Under the pieces are notes generated by a model. It saw nothing but the letters and a program-made list of their open reading frames with translations. It ran no database searches and was not told where the DNA came from. The translations under genes and the position numbers were made by a program. This document shows positions 8,616 through 15,958 of a stretch of 64,000 nt of DNA, piece after piece (positions within the stretch are counted from its first letter, which is position 1; the number at the start of each line of letters is the position of its first letter). Source of the DNA: an uncultured Treponema sp. (lineage in GTDB: Bacteria; Spirochaetota; Spirochaetia; Treponematales; Treponemataceae); assembly GCA_949299755.1 (NCBI GenBank), contig CASGBA010000005.1, positions 80,501-144,500 of the forward strand, given 5' to 3'.

Positions 8616-9356
8616 ATGTTTTCGGAAAAAACCGGTATGTCCGGTGAGAGGAAACGGGCGCTGATACTTTTCCAAAAAAAGGTCGGATGCCGTTTTAAGA
8701 ATCCAGGCCTTTTGGATTTAGCTTTTCACCACCGTTCTTTTTCCAATGAAACTCCCCGGAATGGAGCCGCTCATATCAGAGTGAATAATGAGCGTCTTGA
8801 ATTTCTGGGTGATGCTGTCCTCGGGCTGGTAACCGCTTCCCGTCTTTATGCCAAAATGCCTGACAGTCCCGAAGGGGATTTAGCCAAAATAAAATCCGCC
8901 GTTGTGTCGGAAGATTCCCTGTCGGAAATAGCCTCCGGTCTGGGTGTTTCGGAAATGCTGGTGCTGGGAAGGGGGGAGGAGCTTTCCGGCGGACGTGAAA
9001 AAAAGGCCATTCTTGCTGACGCAATGGAAGCGGTAATCGGCGCCCTGTACATTGATTCCGGTTTTAAAGCCGCGGAGTCCTTTGTCCTTAAACTCATTGA
9101 TCCGCAGATTTCTTCCACCGTCTTGCATGGTAACAGAAGGGACTTTAAAAGCTTGTTGCAGGAATATGTCCAGAAACGCTATAAAACCATACCGGTCTAT
9201 AAACTCGAGGGAAAAACCGGGCCGGATCATGACCAGGTTTTTTCTGTTTCGGTGAATGTCCATGGAAAGGTTTACGGTCCCGCAACCGGTAAAAATAAAA
9301 AGGAAGCGGAGCAGGCCGCCGCAAAAGTTGCCTGTATGGAAATGAAGTTGGACTGA
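8616..9356 (+). CDS. rnc: Ribonuclease III
   Basis: Double-strand-specific endoribonuclease for rRNA and mRNA processing. The catalytic signature NERLEFLGDAVLGLV and the second acidic cluster ADAMEAVIGALYIDSG are present, and the C-terminal double-stranded RNA-binding domain runs from FKSLLQEYVQKRY to EAEQAAAKVAC. I place the start at the ATG at 8616 (MFSEKTGMSGER), after an AAGGAT. The longer open frame begins inside acpP and is not real. The ATG at 8637 is an alternative. About 246 residues, normal length. Confidence 0.95.
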   Translation: MFSEKTGMSGERKRALILFQKKVGCRFKNPGLLDLAFHHRSFSNETPRNGAAHIRVNNERLEFLGDAVLGLVTASRLYAKMPDSPEGDLAKIKSAVVSEDSLSEIASGLGVSEMLVLGRGEELSGGREKKAILADAMEAVIGALYIDSGFKAAESFVLKLIDPQISSTVLHGNRRDFKSLLQEYVQKRYKTIPVYKLEGKTGPDHDQVFSVSVNVHGKVYGPATGKNKKEAEQAAAKVACMEMKLD

Positions 9357-9462
9357 AAACTTTCCTCTTTTCCATCCGGTTCATCCGGGCTAAAAACAGG
9401 TTGTAAATCCGGAAAACAAAGATTTTCAGGGGAAACAGCCTTTGATTTTTATAAAGTGCGTG

Positions 9463-10845
9463 CTATTTTGCAGACAGTTTCCTGTGAAAAGCCTCCGCTA
9501 TTTTAAGCAGTTTTTCTTTTTCATTGTTTGCAGGGTCGGAAATAACCGTGGAAAATAATTCCCGTATTATCTGTCCCATTACCGGTCCGGCTGGAATTCC
9601 CGCGGCCATCAAATCATTTCCTGTGACAGCCAAATCCTTCACCGTCAGGGCCGATTTGGATTCTATTTCCTTTTCAATGCGTTTACCCAGTTCATCGAGA
9701 AGCATATTTTCCGCCGCGGGAGGAATATTTTGCCCTGGACCGGCAAAGGTTGCGGCGGAATCGGCTATCCGGAGCCGGAACAAATCGGGAATGTTTTCAA
9801 CCCCGGCTTTTACCGCAAAGCGCCGGACGGCGGCGTCTGACCAGGAAGGCTCATAATGGAACATATGCATTCCGATAAGATGGCACACGGCTTTTATTGT
9901 TTTTTGGGGGAAGCGGAGCCGTCTCATTATTTCTTCCGTGATGACGGCGGATTTTTTTTCATGGTTATAAAAAGTGTACCTTTCCTTTTCCCGGCTCCAT
10001 TCCCGGCATTCAGGTTTTCCGATGTCATGGAAAAAAGCCGCCGCCCTGACATTGAAGTTCCCGGAATCCGCAAAGTCGCATGCTTTCAGCATATGGTCAA
10101 GGACATCGTCCTTGTGGAAGCCCAGTTGCTCCACGCCCCGGCAGGCCGCCGCCTCCGGTAATATGAGTTCCAGAAGTCCCGTCCTTTCCATAAGCAGCAG
10201 CGCGGTGGATGGTTTTGGCGAAAGGAGTATTTTTATGAATTCATCACGGATTCTTTCCCTGGAAACCTTTGAGGTGGAGGAAATGCACCGGGGAATGCTT
10301 TCCAGGGTATCTTTGTCCACCGTGAAACCGGTTTGGCTGGCGAAACGGACACATCTTAACGGCCTCAGACCGTCCTCGGAAAAACGTTCCTCCGGATTGC
10401 CCACGGTTTTTATGATTTTATCTTTTATTGCCTGTCTTCCGCCGAAGGGATCTATGATTTTGCCGTCGGGAAGGCGCACCGCAATGGCATTCATCGTGAA
10501 ATCCCTTCTGGACAGATCCTCCTCGATGGAATCGGAAAAATCGATTTTGTCGGGATGCCTTGAATCCGAGTAACCTTCTTCCCGGCGGAAAGTGGTGCAC
10601 TCTATTTTTTTTCCTTTGAAAAAGACGGTGACCGTCCCGTGTTCTATACCGGTGGGGATTACTTTCCGGAAGAGTGATGTAACCTGTTCAGGGGATGCGT
10701 TTGTAGCCACATCCCAGTCCTCCGCGGTTTTATGGAGGAAAAAATCCCTCACGGCGCCGCCCACCATATAAACGGAAAAACCTTTCCGGGTGAAAAACTC
10801 CGAGAATTCCCTTAAAACCGCCGGAGGGCGCATATTGTCTTTCAT
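9463..10845 (-). CDS. cca: CCA tRNA nucleotidyltransferase / poly(A) polymerase family protein with HD domain
   Basis: Adds or repairs the 3' CCA of tRNAs. The class II nucleotidyltransferase head reads VYMVGGAVRDFFL with the metal-binding DWD in AEDWDVATNA (residues about 25-48), then SRRDFTMNAIAVR and the RNA-binding neck LRPLRCVRFASQTGF. An HD-type segment AAFFHDIGKPECR lies near residue 265, as in bifunctional CCA enzymes. Of 460 residues. All three tRNAs in this window lack a genomic CCA, consistent with CCA-adding activity, though a poly(A) polymerase role cannot be excluded. It is convergent with rnc; the 106 bases between them show only a weak hairpin. Confidence 0.88.
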   Translation of the reverse strand: MKDNMRPPAVLREFSEFFTRKGFSVYMVGGAVRDFFLHKTAEDWDVATNASPEQVTSLFRKVIPTGIEHGTVTVFFKGKKIECTTFRREEGYSDSRHPDKIDFSDSIEEDLSRRDFTMNAIAVRLPDGKIIDPFGGRQAIKDKIIKTVGNPEERFSEDGLRPLRCVRFASQTGFTVDKDTLESIPRCISSTSKVSRERIRDEFIKILLSPKPSTALLLMERTGLLELILPEAAACRGVEQLGFHKDDVLDHMLKACDFADSGNFNVRAAAFFHDIGKPECREWSREKERYTFYNHEKKSAVITEEIMRRLRFPQKTIKAVCHLIGMHMFHYEPSWSDAAVRRFAVKAGVENIPDLFRLRIADSAATFAGPGQNIPPAAENMLLDELGKRIEKEIESKSALTVKDLAVTGNDLMAAGIPAGPVMGQIIRELFSTVISDPANNEKEKLLKIAEAFHRKLSAK

Positions 10846-10878
10846 AGGAAAGTAAGTATACTAAAAACAGGAGTTTTT

Positions 10879-11538
10879 ATGAAAGCCCTTTTATTCACCG
10901 GCGGCGACAACCCAGATTTGAAAAAGGCAGCCTCTTTTTTCCGGGGGTGCGGATTTATTGCCGCCGCTGATTCCGGTCTCTCCACGGTGAAAAGCCTGGG
11001 GTTGTCACCCGATCTGATTGTAGGCGATATGGACAGTATCCCATCCGCCGCCCTTCTGGATGAATACAGGGATAGTGAGATAATCAGGCTGGACAGGGCA
11101 AAGGATTTCAGCGATACGGAATCCGCCCTCAGACTGCTTAAAGAAAGGGATTTCCGGGAAATTATCCTTGTGGGCGGTGGCGGCGGAAGATTGGACCATC
11201 TTTTTGCCATCGAAAGGCTTTTCCAGACGGAAGCCTTCCCGTCGGTTTGGCTTGCCGGGGAAAATGCTACTGTATATGTTTCAGCCGGGAGGGGCCGGCT
11301 GTTTGAAGCCCGCGGATTGGAAACGGGGGACACTGTTTCCGTTTTTCCTGTGGGTAAAGGTCCCCACGCAATAGAAGGAAATAACCTTCATTGGCGGCTG
11401 GACATCCCCTGGGATGAGGGCGCTTTCAGCTTGAGTAACTGGGCAGAATCGGATACCGTTTCCCTTACCGGAATGAAGGGGGCTTTTATATGCGTGCTTC
11501 CCCTCAAAGAAAGCCTTTCAGTGGGCTTTTTATCCTGA
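10879..11538 (+). CDS. thiN: Thiamine pyrophosphokinase
   Basis: Converts thiamine to thiamine diphosphate with ATP. The family's catalytic segment AADSGLSTVKSLGLSPDLIV then GDMDSIPS, followed by RAKDFSDTESALRLL and LVGGGGGRLDHLF, are all present. CAGGAG precedes the ATG. It is divergent from cca with 33 bases between them, and convergent with the SPFH-like gene. No TPP riboswitch is visible upstream, so it likely salvages thiamine constitutively. 219 residues, normal. Confidence 0.92.
   Translation: MKALLFTGGDNPDLKKAASFFRGCGFIAAADSGLSTVKSLGLSPDLIVGDMDSIPSAALLDEYRDSEIIRLDRAKDFSDTESALRLLKERDFREIILVGGGGGRLDHLFAIERLFQTEAFPSVWLAGENATVYVSAGRGRLFEARGLETGDTVSVFPVGKGPHAIEGNNLHWRLDIPWDEGAFSLSNWAESDTVSLTGMKGAFICVLPLKESLSVGFLS
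11510..11532 (+). terminator. Terminator overlapping the end of thiN
   Basis: AAAGCC (11510-11515) pairs with GGCTTT (11524-11529) and runs into TTTTAT. The hairpin is inside the last codons of thiN. The stem is short, so efficiency is uncertain. Confidence 0.45.
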
Positions 11539-11549
11539 CGGCATCGGGT

Positions 11550-12419
11550 CTATTGCCCGGTTCCTTCCGTTTGAAGGCTGCGCAACAGTTCCAAGGTTCC
11601 TGAGGCGTCATCCCTGGCAACGGCCAGAAAATCAATGAGGGAGGGGAACTTTTCCAGGAATGCGCCCCATTCCGCAAACCGCTTCATCTGTTCCTTTTCG
11701 TTTATATCCTCTTCCGCCGCACGGAGGGCAATGGATTCCGCCACCTGCCTGTGTTTTTCGCTGTAGGATGAGTAAACAGCCGCCCCTTCAGCATACAGGT
11801 TGAAATCGGGAAGGGATGAGTCTGTAACGCTAACGGAAAGTATTTCCAGTTCCGGTGAAATCTCTTCATTTAAATAATTGGAGAAGGCGGAAGGGTCAAA
11901 GAGGAAGGGGAGCTTTTTTCCGCCTTCCACCCGGTTGATGGCGGCCTCCGCCCCTTCATTCAGTATTTTTCCTGATACAGCGGAAAAAGCCCGGTTCGTT
12001 TCATTGGATATGAATGAATCCAGGTCTTCCTCCGACTTTAAGGCATATTTTTCCACCAAGGAATGGAGTTTTTCCGGCCGTGGCCTTACAGAAATGGCCG
12101 CTGAAATTTTCCAGGTGAAATCCGGTGAGCCGTCCAGGAATCTTGAGTAAAAGCTGGCGGAAGGCAGTTCCCCGGAATTTGACAAGGTTCCTTCCCAGGG
12201 TTTCATGCTGAAAACAAGAATTTCACAGTTGGTGGGCAAAAGCTTTTCCCATGCCCAGCGGAATTCTCCGGGACGCACCGGTATGGGGTCTATCCCGCTT
12301 GTTTTTGACATCATGATTCCTGTGTGCCCGTTGGGAACATAGAACTGAATCCATCCGAGAAAGAAAACGAATCCGCCGAAAATAGCCAGAATTATCACTG
12401 ATATTATAAATTTCTTCAT
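11550..12419 (-). CDS. Membrane-anchored SPFH/band-7-like protein
   Basis: A single N-terminal membrane helix (FIISVIILAIFGGFVFFLG, residues 4-22) is followed by FYVPNGHTGIMMSKTSGIDP and VRPGEFRWAWEKLLPTN, the pattern of an SPFH (stomatin/prohibitin/flotillin) beta domain. The C-terminal half (about 195-265) is helical and charged, as in band-7 proteins that oligomerise on membranes. There is no catalytic motif and the family match is by pattern only. It lies alone, convergent with thiN. Confidence 0.6.
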   Translation of the reverse strand: MKKFIISVIILAIFGGFVFFLGWIQFYVPNGHTGIMMSKTSGIDPIPVRPGEFRWAWEKLLPTNCEILVFSMKPWEGTLSNSGELPSASFYSRFLDGSPDFTWKISAAISVRPRPEKLHSLVEKYALKSEEDLDSFISNETNRAFSAVSGKILNEGAEAAINRVEGGKKLPFLFDPSAFSNYLNEEISPELEILSVSVTDSSLPDFNLYAEGAAVYSSYSEKHRQVAESIALRAAEEDINEKEQMKRFAEWGAFLEKFPSLIDFLAVARDDASGTLELLRSLQTEGTGQ

Positions 12420-12511
12420 TTTTTGTCCTGCCCTTGAAAGTATTGCCCCTGAGGCAAAAAGGGGAGTAAAATACAGTAGGATTGTACTTCATTTTTGGAA
12501 AAAGGGAAAGC

Positions 12512-12877
12512 GTGAAAAAAACAAGAAGAAAGACTTTCAGCAAAAGGTATATTCCCAGAATAGAAATTCTTTACCGTATGGACCTTTTTCTCACGGTTCT
12601 TTCCTGCGCCCTGGCTGTTGTGTATTCCCTCGGCAATTTCCAGTATTTTTTGGATTCCACCCAGATTTTTATATTGAAGCTTATGGCGGCCAGTTCCCTG
12701 GCGGGTATATTCCTGGGGTTGGTGGTCATAGGGCAGGAGTTTTTTTCCGTTGTAAGGAAAAAACACAAATTCAGGCTTATCATGATGTCCACGACAGTCC
12801 TTTTTCTGTTGCTGTCCTCGGTTCTTCTTTTATCGACCCATGTCCTGCTCAAGCTCTCCCAGGGGTTCAGGAGTTAA
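12512..12877 (+). CDS. Small three-helix membrane protein, unknown
   Basis: I place the start at the GTG at 12512 behind GGGAAAG, rather than the TTG 30 bases earlier. The product is about 121 residues: a basic N-terminus (KKTRRKTFSKRYIPRIEI), then three hydrophobic segments (LFLTVLSCALAVVYSLG, IFILKLMAASSLAGIFLG, LIMMSTTVLFLLLSSVLLL). No family recognised. It lies just upstream of the aroH promoter. Confidence 0.6.
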   Translation: MKKTRRKTFSKRYIPRIEILYRMDLFLTVLSCALAVVYSLGNFQYFLDSTQIFILKLMAASSLAGIFLGLVVIGQEFFSVVRKKHKFRLIMMSTTVLFLLLSSVLLLSTHVLLKLSQGFRS

Positions 12878-12896
12878 AACTGGACCCGTTGCTGTG

Positions 12897-12926
12897 TTGA
12901 CAATTTGAAAGACATGGCTGTATCAT
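12897..12926 (+). promoter_or_regulatory. Promoter of aroH, near-leaderless
   Basis: TTGACA (12897-12902), an 18-base spacer, then TATCAT (12921-12926). The expected start of transcription is only about 4 bases before the ATG at 12937, and no Shine-Dalgarno is present. Confidence 0.65.
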
Positions 12927-12936
12927 TCTCCAGATT

Positions 12937-13314
12937 ATGGAAGATGCAACCAGGCTTTTTGCTGTGCGCGGCGCCGTTTGCTGTGGGAATTCGGAAGACT
13001 CTATAAAAAAGGAAGTTAATTCCCTTTATCTTGAAATTCTGAAAAGAAACGGAATAGATGAGGGTGATATTGTTTCCATTCAGTTTACAATGACCGGGGA
13101 TTTGGATGCGTTGAATCCAGCCACTGCCCTCAGGCTGGGCGGTAACGCCCGGAATGTCCCTCTCTTTGTTTCCTTGGAACCCGGGGTGAAAAATTCCCTC
13201 GCCCGGACTGTCCGCATTATGATTACCTTTTACGGAAAAAATAAACCGGAGGCCGTTTACCTTAACGGTGCGGAGGTTCTCCGTCCTGATTTGAAGGCAG
13301 GTAAGCCCGACTGA
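12937..13314 (+). CDS. aroH: Monofunctional chorismate mutase, AroH type
   Basis: Rearranges chorismate to prephenate for Phe and Tyr synthesis. The 125-residue protein aligns by motif with Bacillus AroH: LFAVRGAVCCGNSEDSI (active-site Arg in RGA), IVSIQFTMTGDLDALNPA, VPLFVSLEPGV, RIMITFYG (second active-site Arg), and VYLNGAEVLRPDL with the Tyr. It is not fused to another aromatic pathway enzyme. It stands just before glgA, with which it may share a transcript. Confidence 0.9.
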   Translation: MEDATRLFAVRGAVCCGNSEDSIKKEVNSLYLEILKRNGIDEGDIVSIQFTMTGDLDALNPATALRLGGNARNVPLFVSLEPGVKNSLARTVRIMITFYGKNKPEAVYLNGAEVLRPDLKAGKPD

Positions 13315-13344
13315 TATTACTGATACTTTGGACTGGAAAAACAA

Positions 13345-14994
13345 ATGACGGGAAAACGGGAAAAAATTTGGATTGTAACACGTGAATATGCGGGAATTGC
13401 GGAAGCGGGTGGAGTAAAGAATGTAACCCAGTCGATGGCGGAGGGTTTGGAACGTTTCGGAAGGGAAGTTTCTGTTTTTATTCCAAAATACGGTTGTGTG
13501 GAAAATTCCGGTGTTAAGGCTTTTTCAACTGAAATTGCACTGGGCGGGGAAAACGTTGCCGTCTCTTTTTCAAAAATTTATGAGCATTCCGTTGAAATTA
13601 TTTTTATTGAGGCGGATATATTTTCGGAAAAACACGCGGTGTATACATATACAGACGATGACGAGAAAAATATTCCCGGTGCTGTGAGAGGGAAGGGACA
13701 TATTGATGCGGATAAGATGAATTCACTTTTCCAGTTGTCTGTTCTCAAGTATGCCGAAAGAACAGGCACCGCCCCCGCCGTTGTCCATTGTCATGACGGT
13801 CACACAGCCATGATTCCGGCTATGGTTAAAGCCGGTACAATTTATTGCTCGGATTTAAGGGAGCTTTTCAAGGATACTGTTTTTGTTACTACAATACATA
13901 ACGCCGGAGCCAGCTACAGGCAGGTTATTTATGATTTTGAAACAGCAAAGAGGCTTACCGGTATTCCTGAAAATGTTCTGGAAGCCGCTGTTTTTAACGG
14001 AAGGATAGAACCCTTTCTTTTGGCGGCGGCATACGGAAAACTTTCCACGGTCTCCCCTTGGTATGCTGAGGAGTTAATGTCGCCCCTTTACGACAGTGAA
14101 ACTGACGGGTTGTCCGGGGAAATATGCCGGCGGGGTATTAAAATCACCGGTATTACAAACGGCATTGATTTTTACCGGTATGATCCTTCGGAACCAGTCC
14201 GCTCCTATATTCCCTTTCCCTATAAACCCTGGAAGGGTGACCTGGACGGTAAATACCGCTTCAGGAAAATGCTCCTGGAAAACATCGACTTGCTTGATAC
14301 AGGCGGGGTTGTCCGTAGCGGAACCCTGGAACCTTCCGACAAGGCTGTTTTTTTCGCCTACCAGGGAAGGATTGTGGAACAGAAGGGGCTGAGGGTCCTG
14401 ATTGCCGCCGCTGAAATACTTTTGCAGAAAATCCCTTCTGCCCGGATTTTAGTCATGGGGCAGGGGGATCATTCCATCGAAAACGATTTGAAGAATTTCG
14501 CGGAAAGCCATTATGGCAAGGCCGTGTTCCTCCGGGGATACAACAAGATTGTGGCCCGACGGGTTATATGTATTTCTGATTTTGTGGTTTTACCCAGTGT
14601 GTTTGAGCCCTGCGGATTGGAGGACTACATCGCCCAGACTTTGGGAACCATCCCGGTGGCCCATGCGGTGGGCGGACTCCAGAAAATCAAGGACGGGGTC
14701 ACCGGCTTCCTGTACAAGTGCGCCGAGGGGGAAAATGAATCGGAAGTCCTCGGTTCCCTCCTTGTACGGCTGGCGGAAAAGGTTGTGGCGGTCAATCCTA
14801 AAAAAACGGATTGTGTCCAGGGCGGATTTTGCGACAGTTTGTCCTGCCGGGAAGGTTTGTGCAGGACAGCCGTCTGTTCCGATGTCCCGGAGTATATGAA
14901 GATAATAATGGAAGCCTCCAGGTATGTAAGGGAAAAATGCAGCTGGGATTTGGTGATTAAGGATTATTACCTGCCCCTTTATGAATCCAAATGA
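13345..14994 (+). CDS. glgA: Glycogen (starch) synthase, GT5 family, with Cys-ladder insert
   Basis: Transfers glucose from ADP-glucose to glycogen. The N-terminal GT5 domain has EYAGIAEAGGVKNVTQSMAEGL, in place of the usual KTGGLADV, and VHCHDGHTAMIPA. The C-terminal GT-B domain has YQGRIVEQKGLRVLI and SVFEPCGLEDYIAQTLGTIP followed by VAHAVGGLQKIKDGVTGF. At 549 residues it is longer than the E. coli enzyme. Residues about 490-511 form an insert with five Cys spaced x5, x4, x4, x4, not part of the standard fold. The divergent KxGG-like motif is as expected for the more distant GlgA forms of spirochaetes. A strong terminator follows. Confidence 0.88.
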   Translation: MTGKREKIWIVTREYAGIAEAGGVKNVTQSMAEGLERFGREVSVFIPKYGCVENSGVKAFSTEIALGGENVAVSFSKIYEHSVEIIFIEADIFSEKHAVYTYTDDDEKNIPGAVRGKGHIDADKMNSLFQLSVLKYAERTGTAPAVVHCHDGHTAMIPAMVKAGTIYCSDLRELFKDTVFVTTIHNAGASYRQVIYDFETAKRLTGIPENVLEAAVFNGRIEPFLLAAAYGKLSTVSPWYAEELMSPLYDSETDGLSGEICRRGIKITGITNGIDFYRYDPSEPVRSYIPFPYKPWKGDLDGKYRFRKMLLENIDLLDTGGVVRSGTLEPSDKAVFFAYQGRIVEQKGLRVLIAAAEILLQKIPSARILVMGQGDHSIENDLKNFAESHYGKAVFLRGYNKIVARRVICISDFVVLPSVFEPCGLEDYIAQTLGTIPVAHAVGGLQKIKDGVTGFLYKCAEGENESEVLGSLLVRLAEKVVAVNPKKTDCVQGGFCDSLSCREGLCRTAVCSDVPEYMKIIMEASRYVREKCSWDLVIKDYYLPLYESK

Positions 14995-15032
14995 AACCGT
15001 TTTTGCTTATTGAGTATTTGACACTGCGACAG

Positions 15033-15054
15033 CCGCCTCCGGGCGGTTTTTTTT
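15033..15054 (+). terminator. Terminator after glgA
   Basis: CCGCC (15033-15037), loop TCCG, GGCGG (15042-15046), then eight T. Typical intrinsic terminator. Confidence 0.85.
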
Positions 15055-15074
15055 GTATTTTTGCGTAAAAAAAC

Positions 15075-15102
15075 TTGACAAATACTGGGGAGGGGGTAAG
15101 AT
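15075..15102 (+). promoter_or_regulatory. Promoter of small lipoprotein gene
   Basis: TTGACA (15075-15080), a 16-base spacer, then TAAGAT (15097-15102). AGGAGAA at 15121 then provides the ribosome site. Confidence 0.6.
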
Positions 15103-15131
15103 GCACCTACATTATTTTTCAGGAGAAGAAA

Positions 15132-15497
15132 ATGAAAAAGATTTTACCAGCGGTTTTTGCGTTAGTTGTATGTGCGTCCGTCCTTTTTACTGTAGCCTGC
15201 TCTTCAGGCTCTTCGGATTCTTCAGGTTTATCGAATTCTTCGGATTCAAACCCGATTATAGGAACATGGGAATCCGTGAAGGGAGATTTTATTTATATTT
15301 TCAAATCCGATTATACTGTGGAAACTAAGGCTTATAGTGGGCAAAATTATACATGGGATTGGTCTATTACCGGAAATACGCTTAAAGTGGGATCTGAAGG
15401 TTATTGGATGACTTACCAATATACTATCGAAGCTGATAGACTGACACTTAATGGTCAAGGAGTAAGTGATACGATGGTTTTCCAAAGAGCATCCTGA
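15132..15497 (+). CDS. Small lipoprotein, lipocalin-like candidate
   Basis: About 121 residues. The signal peptide KKILPAVFALVVCASVLFTVAC has a good lipobox with the acylated Cys in VAC, followed by a Ser-rich linker. The mature part (IIGTWESVKGDFIYIFKSD... LNGQGVSDTMVFQR) has the GTW start and alternating strands of small lipocalin-like or DUF5640-like beta barrels. ATG at 15132 chosen because of AGGAGAA 4 bases upstream; the longer frame has no signal peptide. Its own promoter and position suggest a monocistronic gene. Confidence 0.75.
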   Translation: MKKILPAVFALVVCASVLFTVACSSGSSDSSGLSNSSDSNPIIGTWESVKGDFIYIFKSDYTVETKAYSGQNYTWDWSITGNTLKVGSEGYWMTYQYTIEADRLTLNGQGVSDTMVFQRAS

Positions 15498-15547
15498 GAT
15501 TACGGAGGAATTCCCCGTCCGCCGGATATCCGGCTGTCTTTCAAGCT

Positions 15548-15582
15548 CCCTGCTGTCCCGGTGTTTTCCGGGGCTGGCAGGG
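15548..15582 (+). other. Large GC-rich hairpin without T tail
   Basis: CCCTGC (15548-15553) pairs with GCAGGG (15577-15582), with an inner CCCGG/CCGGG pair. It is preceded by a 14-bp perfect palindrome GCCGGATATCCGGC at 15521-15534. It may stop or protect the lipoprotein mRNA before the tRNA promoter. Confidence 0.4.
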
Positions 15583-15600
15583 GTAAAACCCTTGAATGCC

Positions 15601-15629
15601 TTGACATTTTTTTCAGCGTAATATATTAT
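15601..15629 (+). promoter_or_regulatory. Promoter of the tRNA-Thr/tRNA-Tyr unit
   Basis: TTGACA (15601-15606), 17-base spacer, TATTAT (15624-15629), near consensus, 20 bases upstream of tRNA-Thr. Confidence 0.75.
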
Positions 15630-15649
15630 TGCCAAGCGTTAAGCACCGC

Positions 15650-15724
15650 GCCAACTTAGCTCAGCTGGTCCAGAGCACGTGATTTGTAATCTCGGGGTCC
15701 AGGGTTCGAATCCCTGAGTTGGCT
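15650..15724 (+). tRNA. tRNA-Thr (TGT anticodon)
   Basis: The acceptor stem GCCAACT pairs with AGTTGGC. The anticodon loop TTTGTAA gives TGT. The anticodon stem CGTGA/TCTCG has a central T-T mismatch, which is unusual; the T arm CAGGG TTCGAAT CCCTG is normal. CCA is not encoded. Confidence 0.9.
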
Positions 15725-15735
15725 AGGCTTGAAAC

Positions 15736-15817
15736 GGGGAGATTCCCGAGCGGTCAAAGGGGGCAGACTGTAAATCTGTTGGCTCCGCCTTCCAAGGTTC
15801 GAATCCTTGTCTCCCCA
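15736..15817 (+). tRNA. tRNA-Tyr (GTA anticodon)
   Basis: Acceptor stem GGGGAGA/TCTCCCC, anticodon loop CTGTAAA (GTA), and a long variable arm as in bacterial tRNA-Tyr. It follows tRNA-Thr by 11 bases and shares its promoter. CCA is not encoded. Confidence 0.95.
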
Positions 15818-15826
15818 TTCTTTATT

Positions 15827-15859
15827 AAGGACGAAAATCGGTTTTCCGTCCTTTTTTTT
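15827..15859 (+). terminator. Terminator of the tRNA-Thr/Tyr unit
   Basis: AAGGACG (15827-15833) pairs with CGTCCTT (15847-15853), with AAAA/TTTT extending the stem, followed by a run of T. Confidence 0.85.
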
Positions 15860-15958
15860 CGGCAAAGGCTGTGTTTTCCTTCAGGCAGCCGGAGCTCTTG
15901 TTGCGCGGGAAGGGCTGCAAATTTTCCAAAGGGGCTTTGTCCGTAAAGCTAAAAAGAG

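Noticed and set aside
9357..9462. Terminator between rnc and cca
   Set aside because: Only a weak CAAAG/CTTTG pair with a long loop was found.
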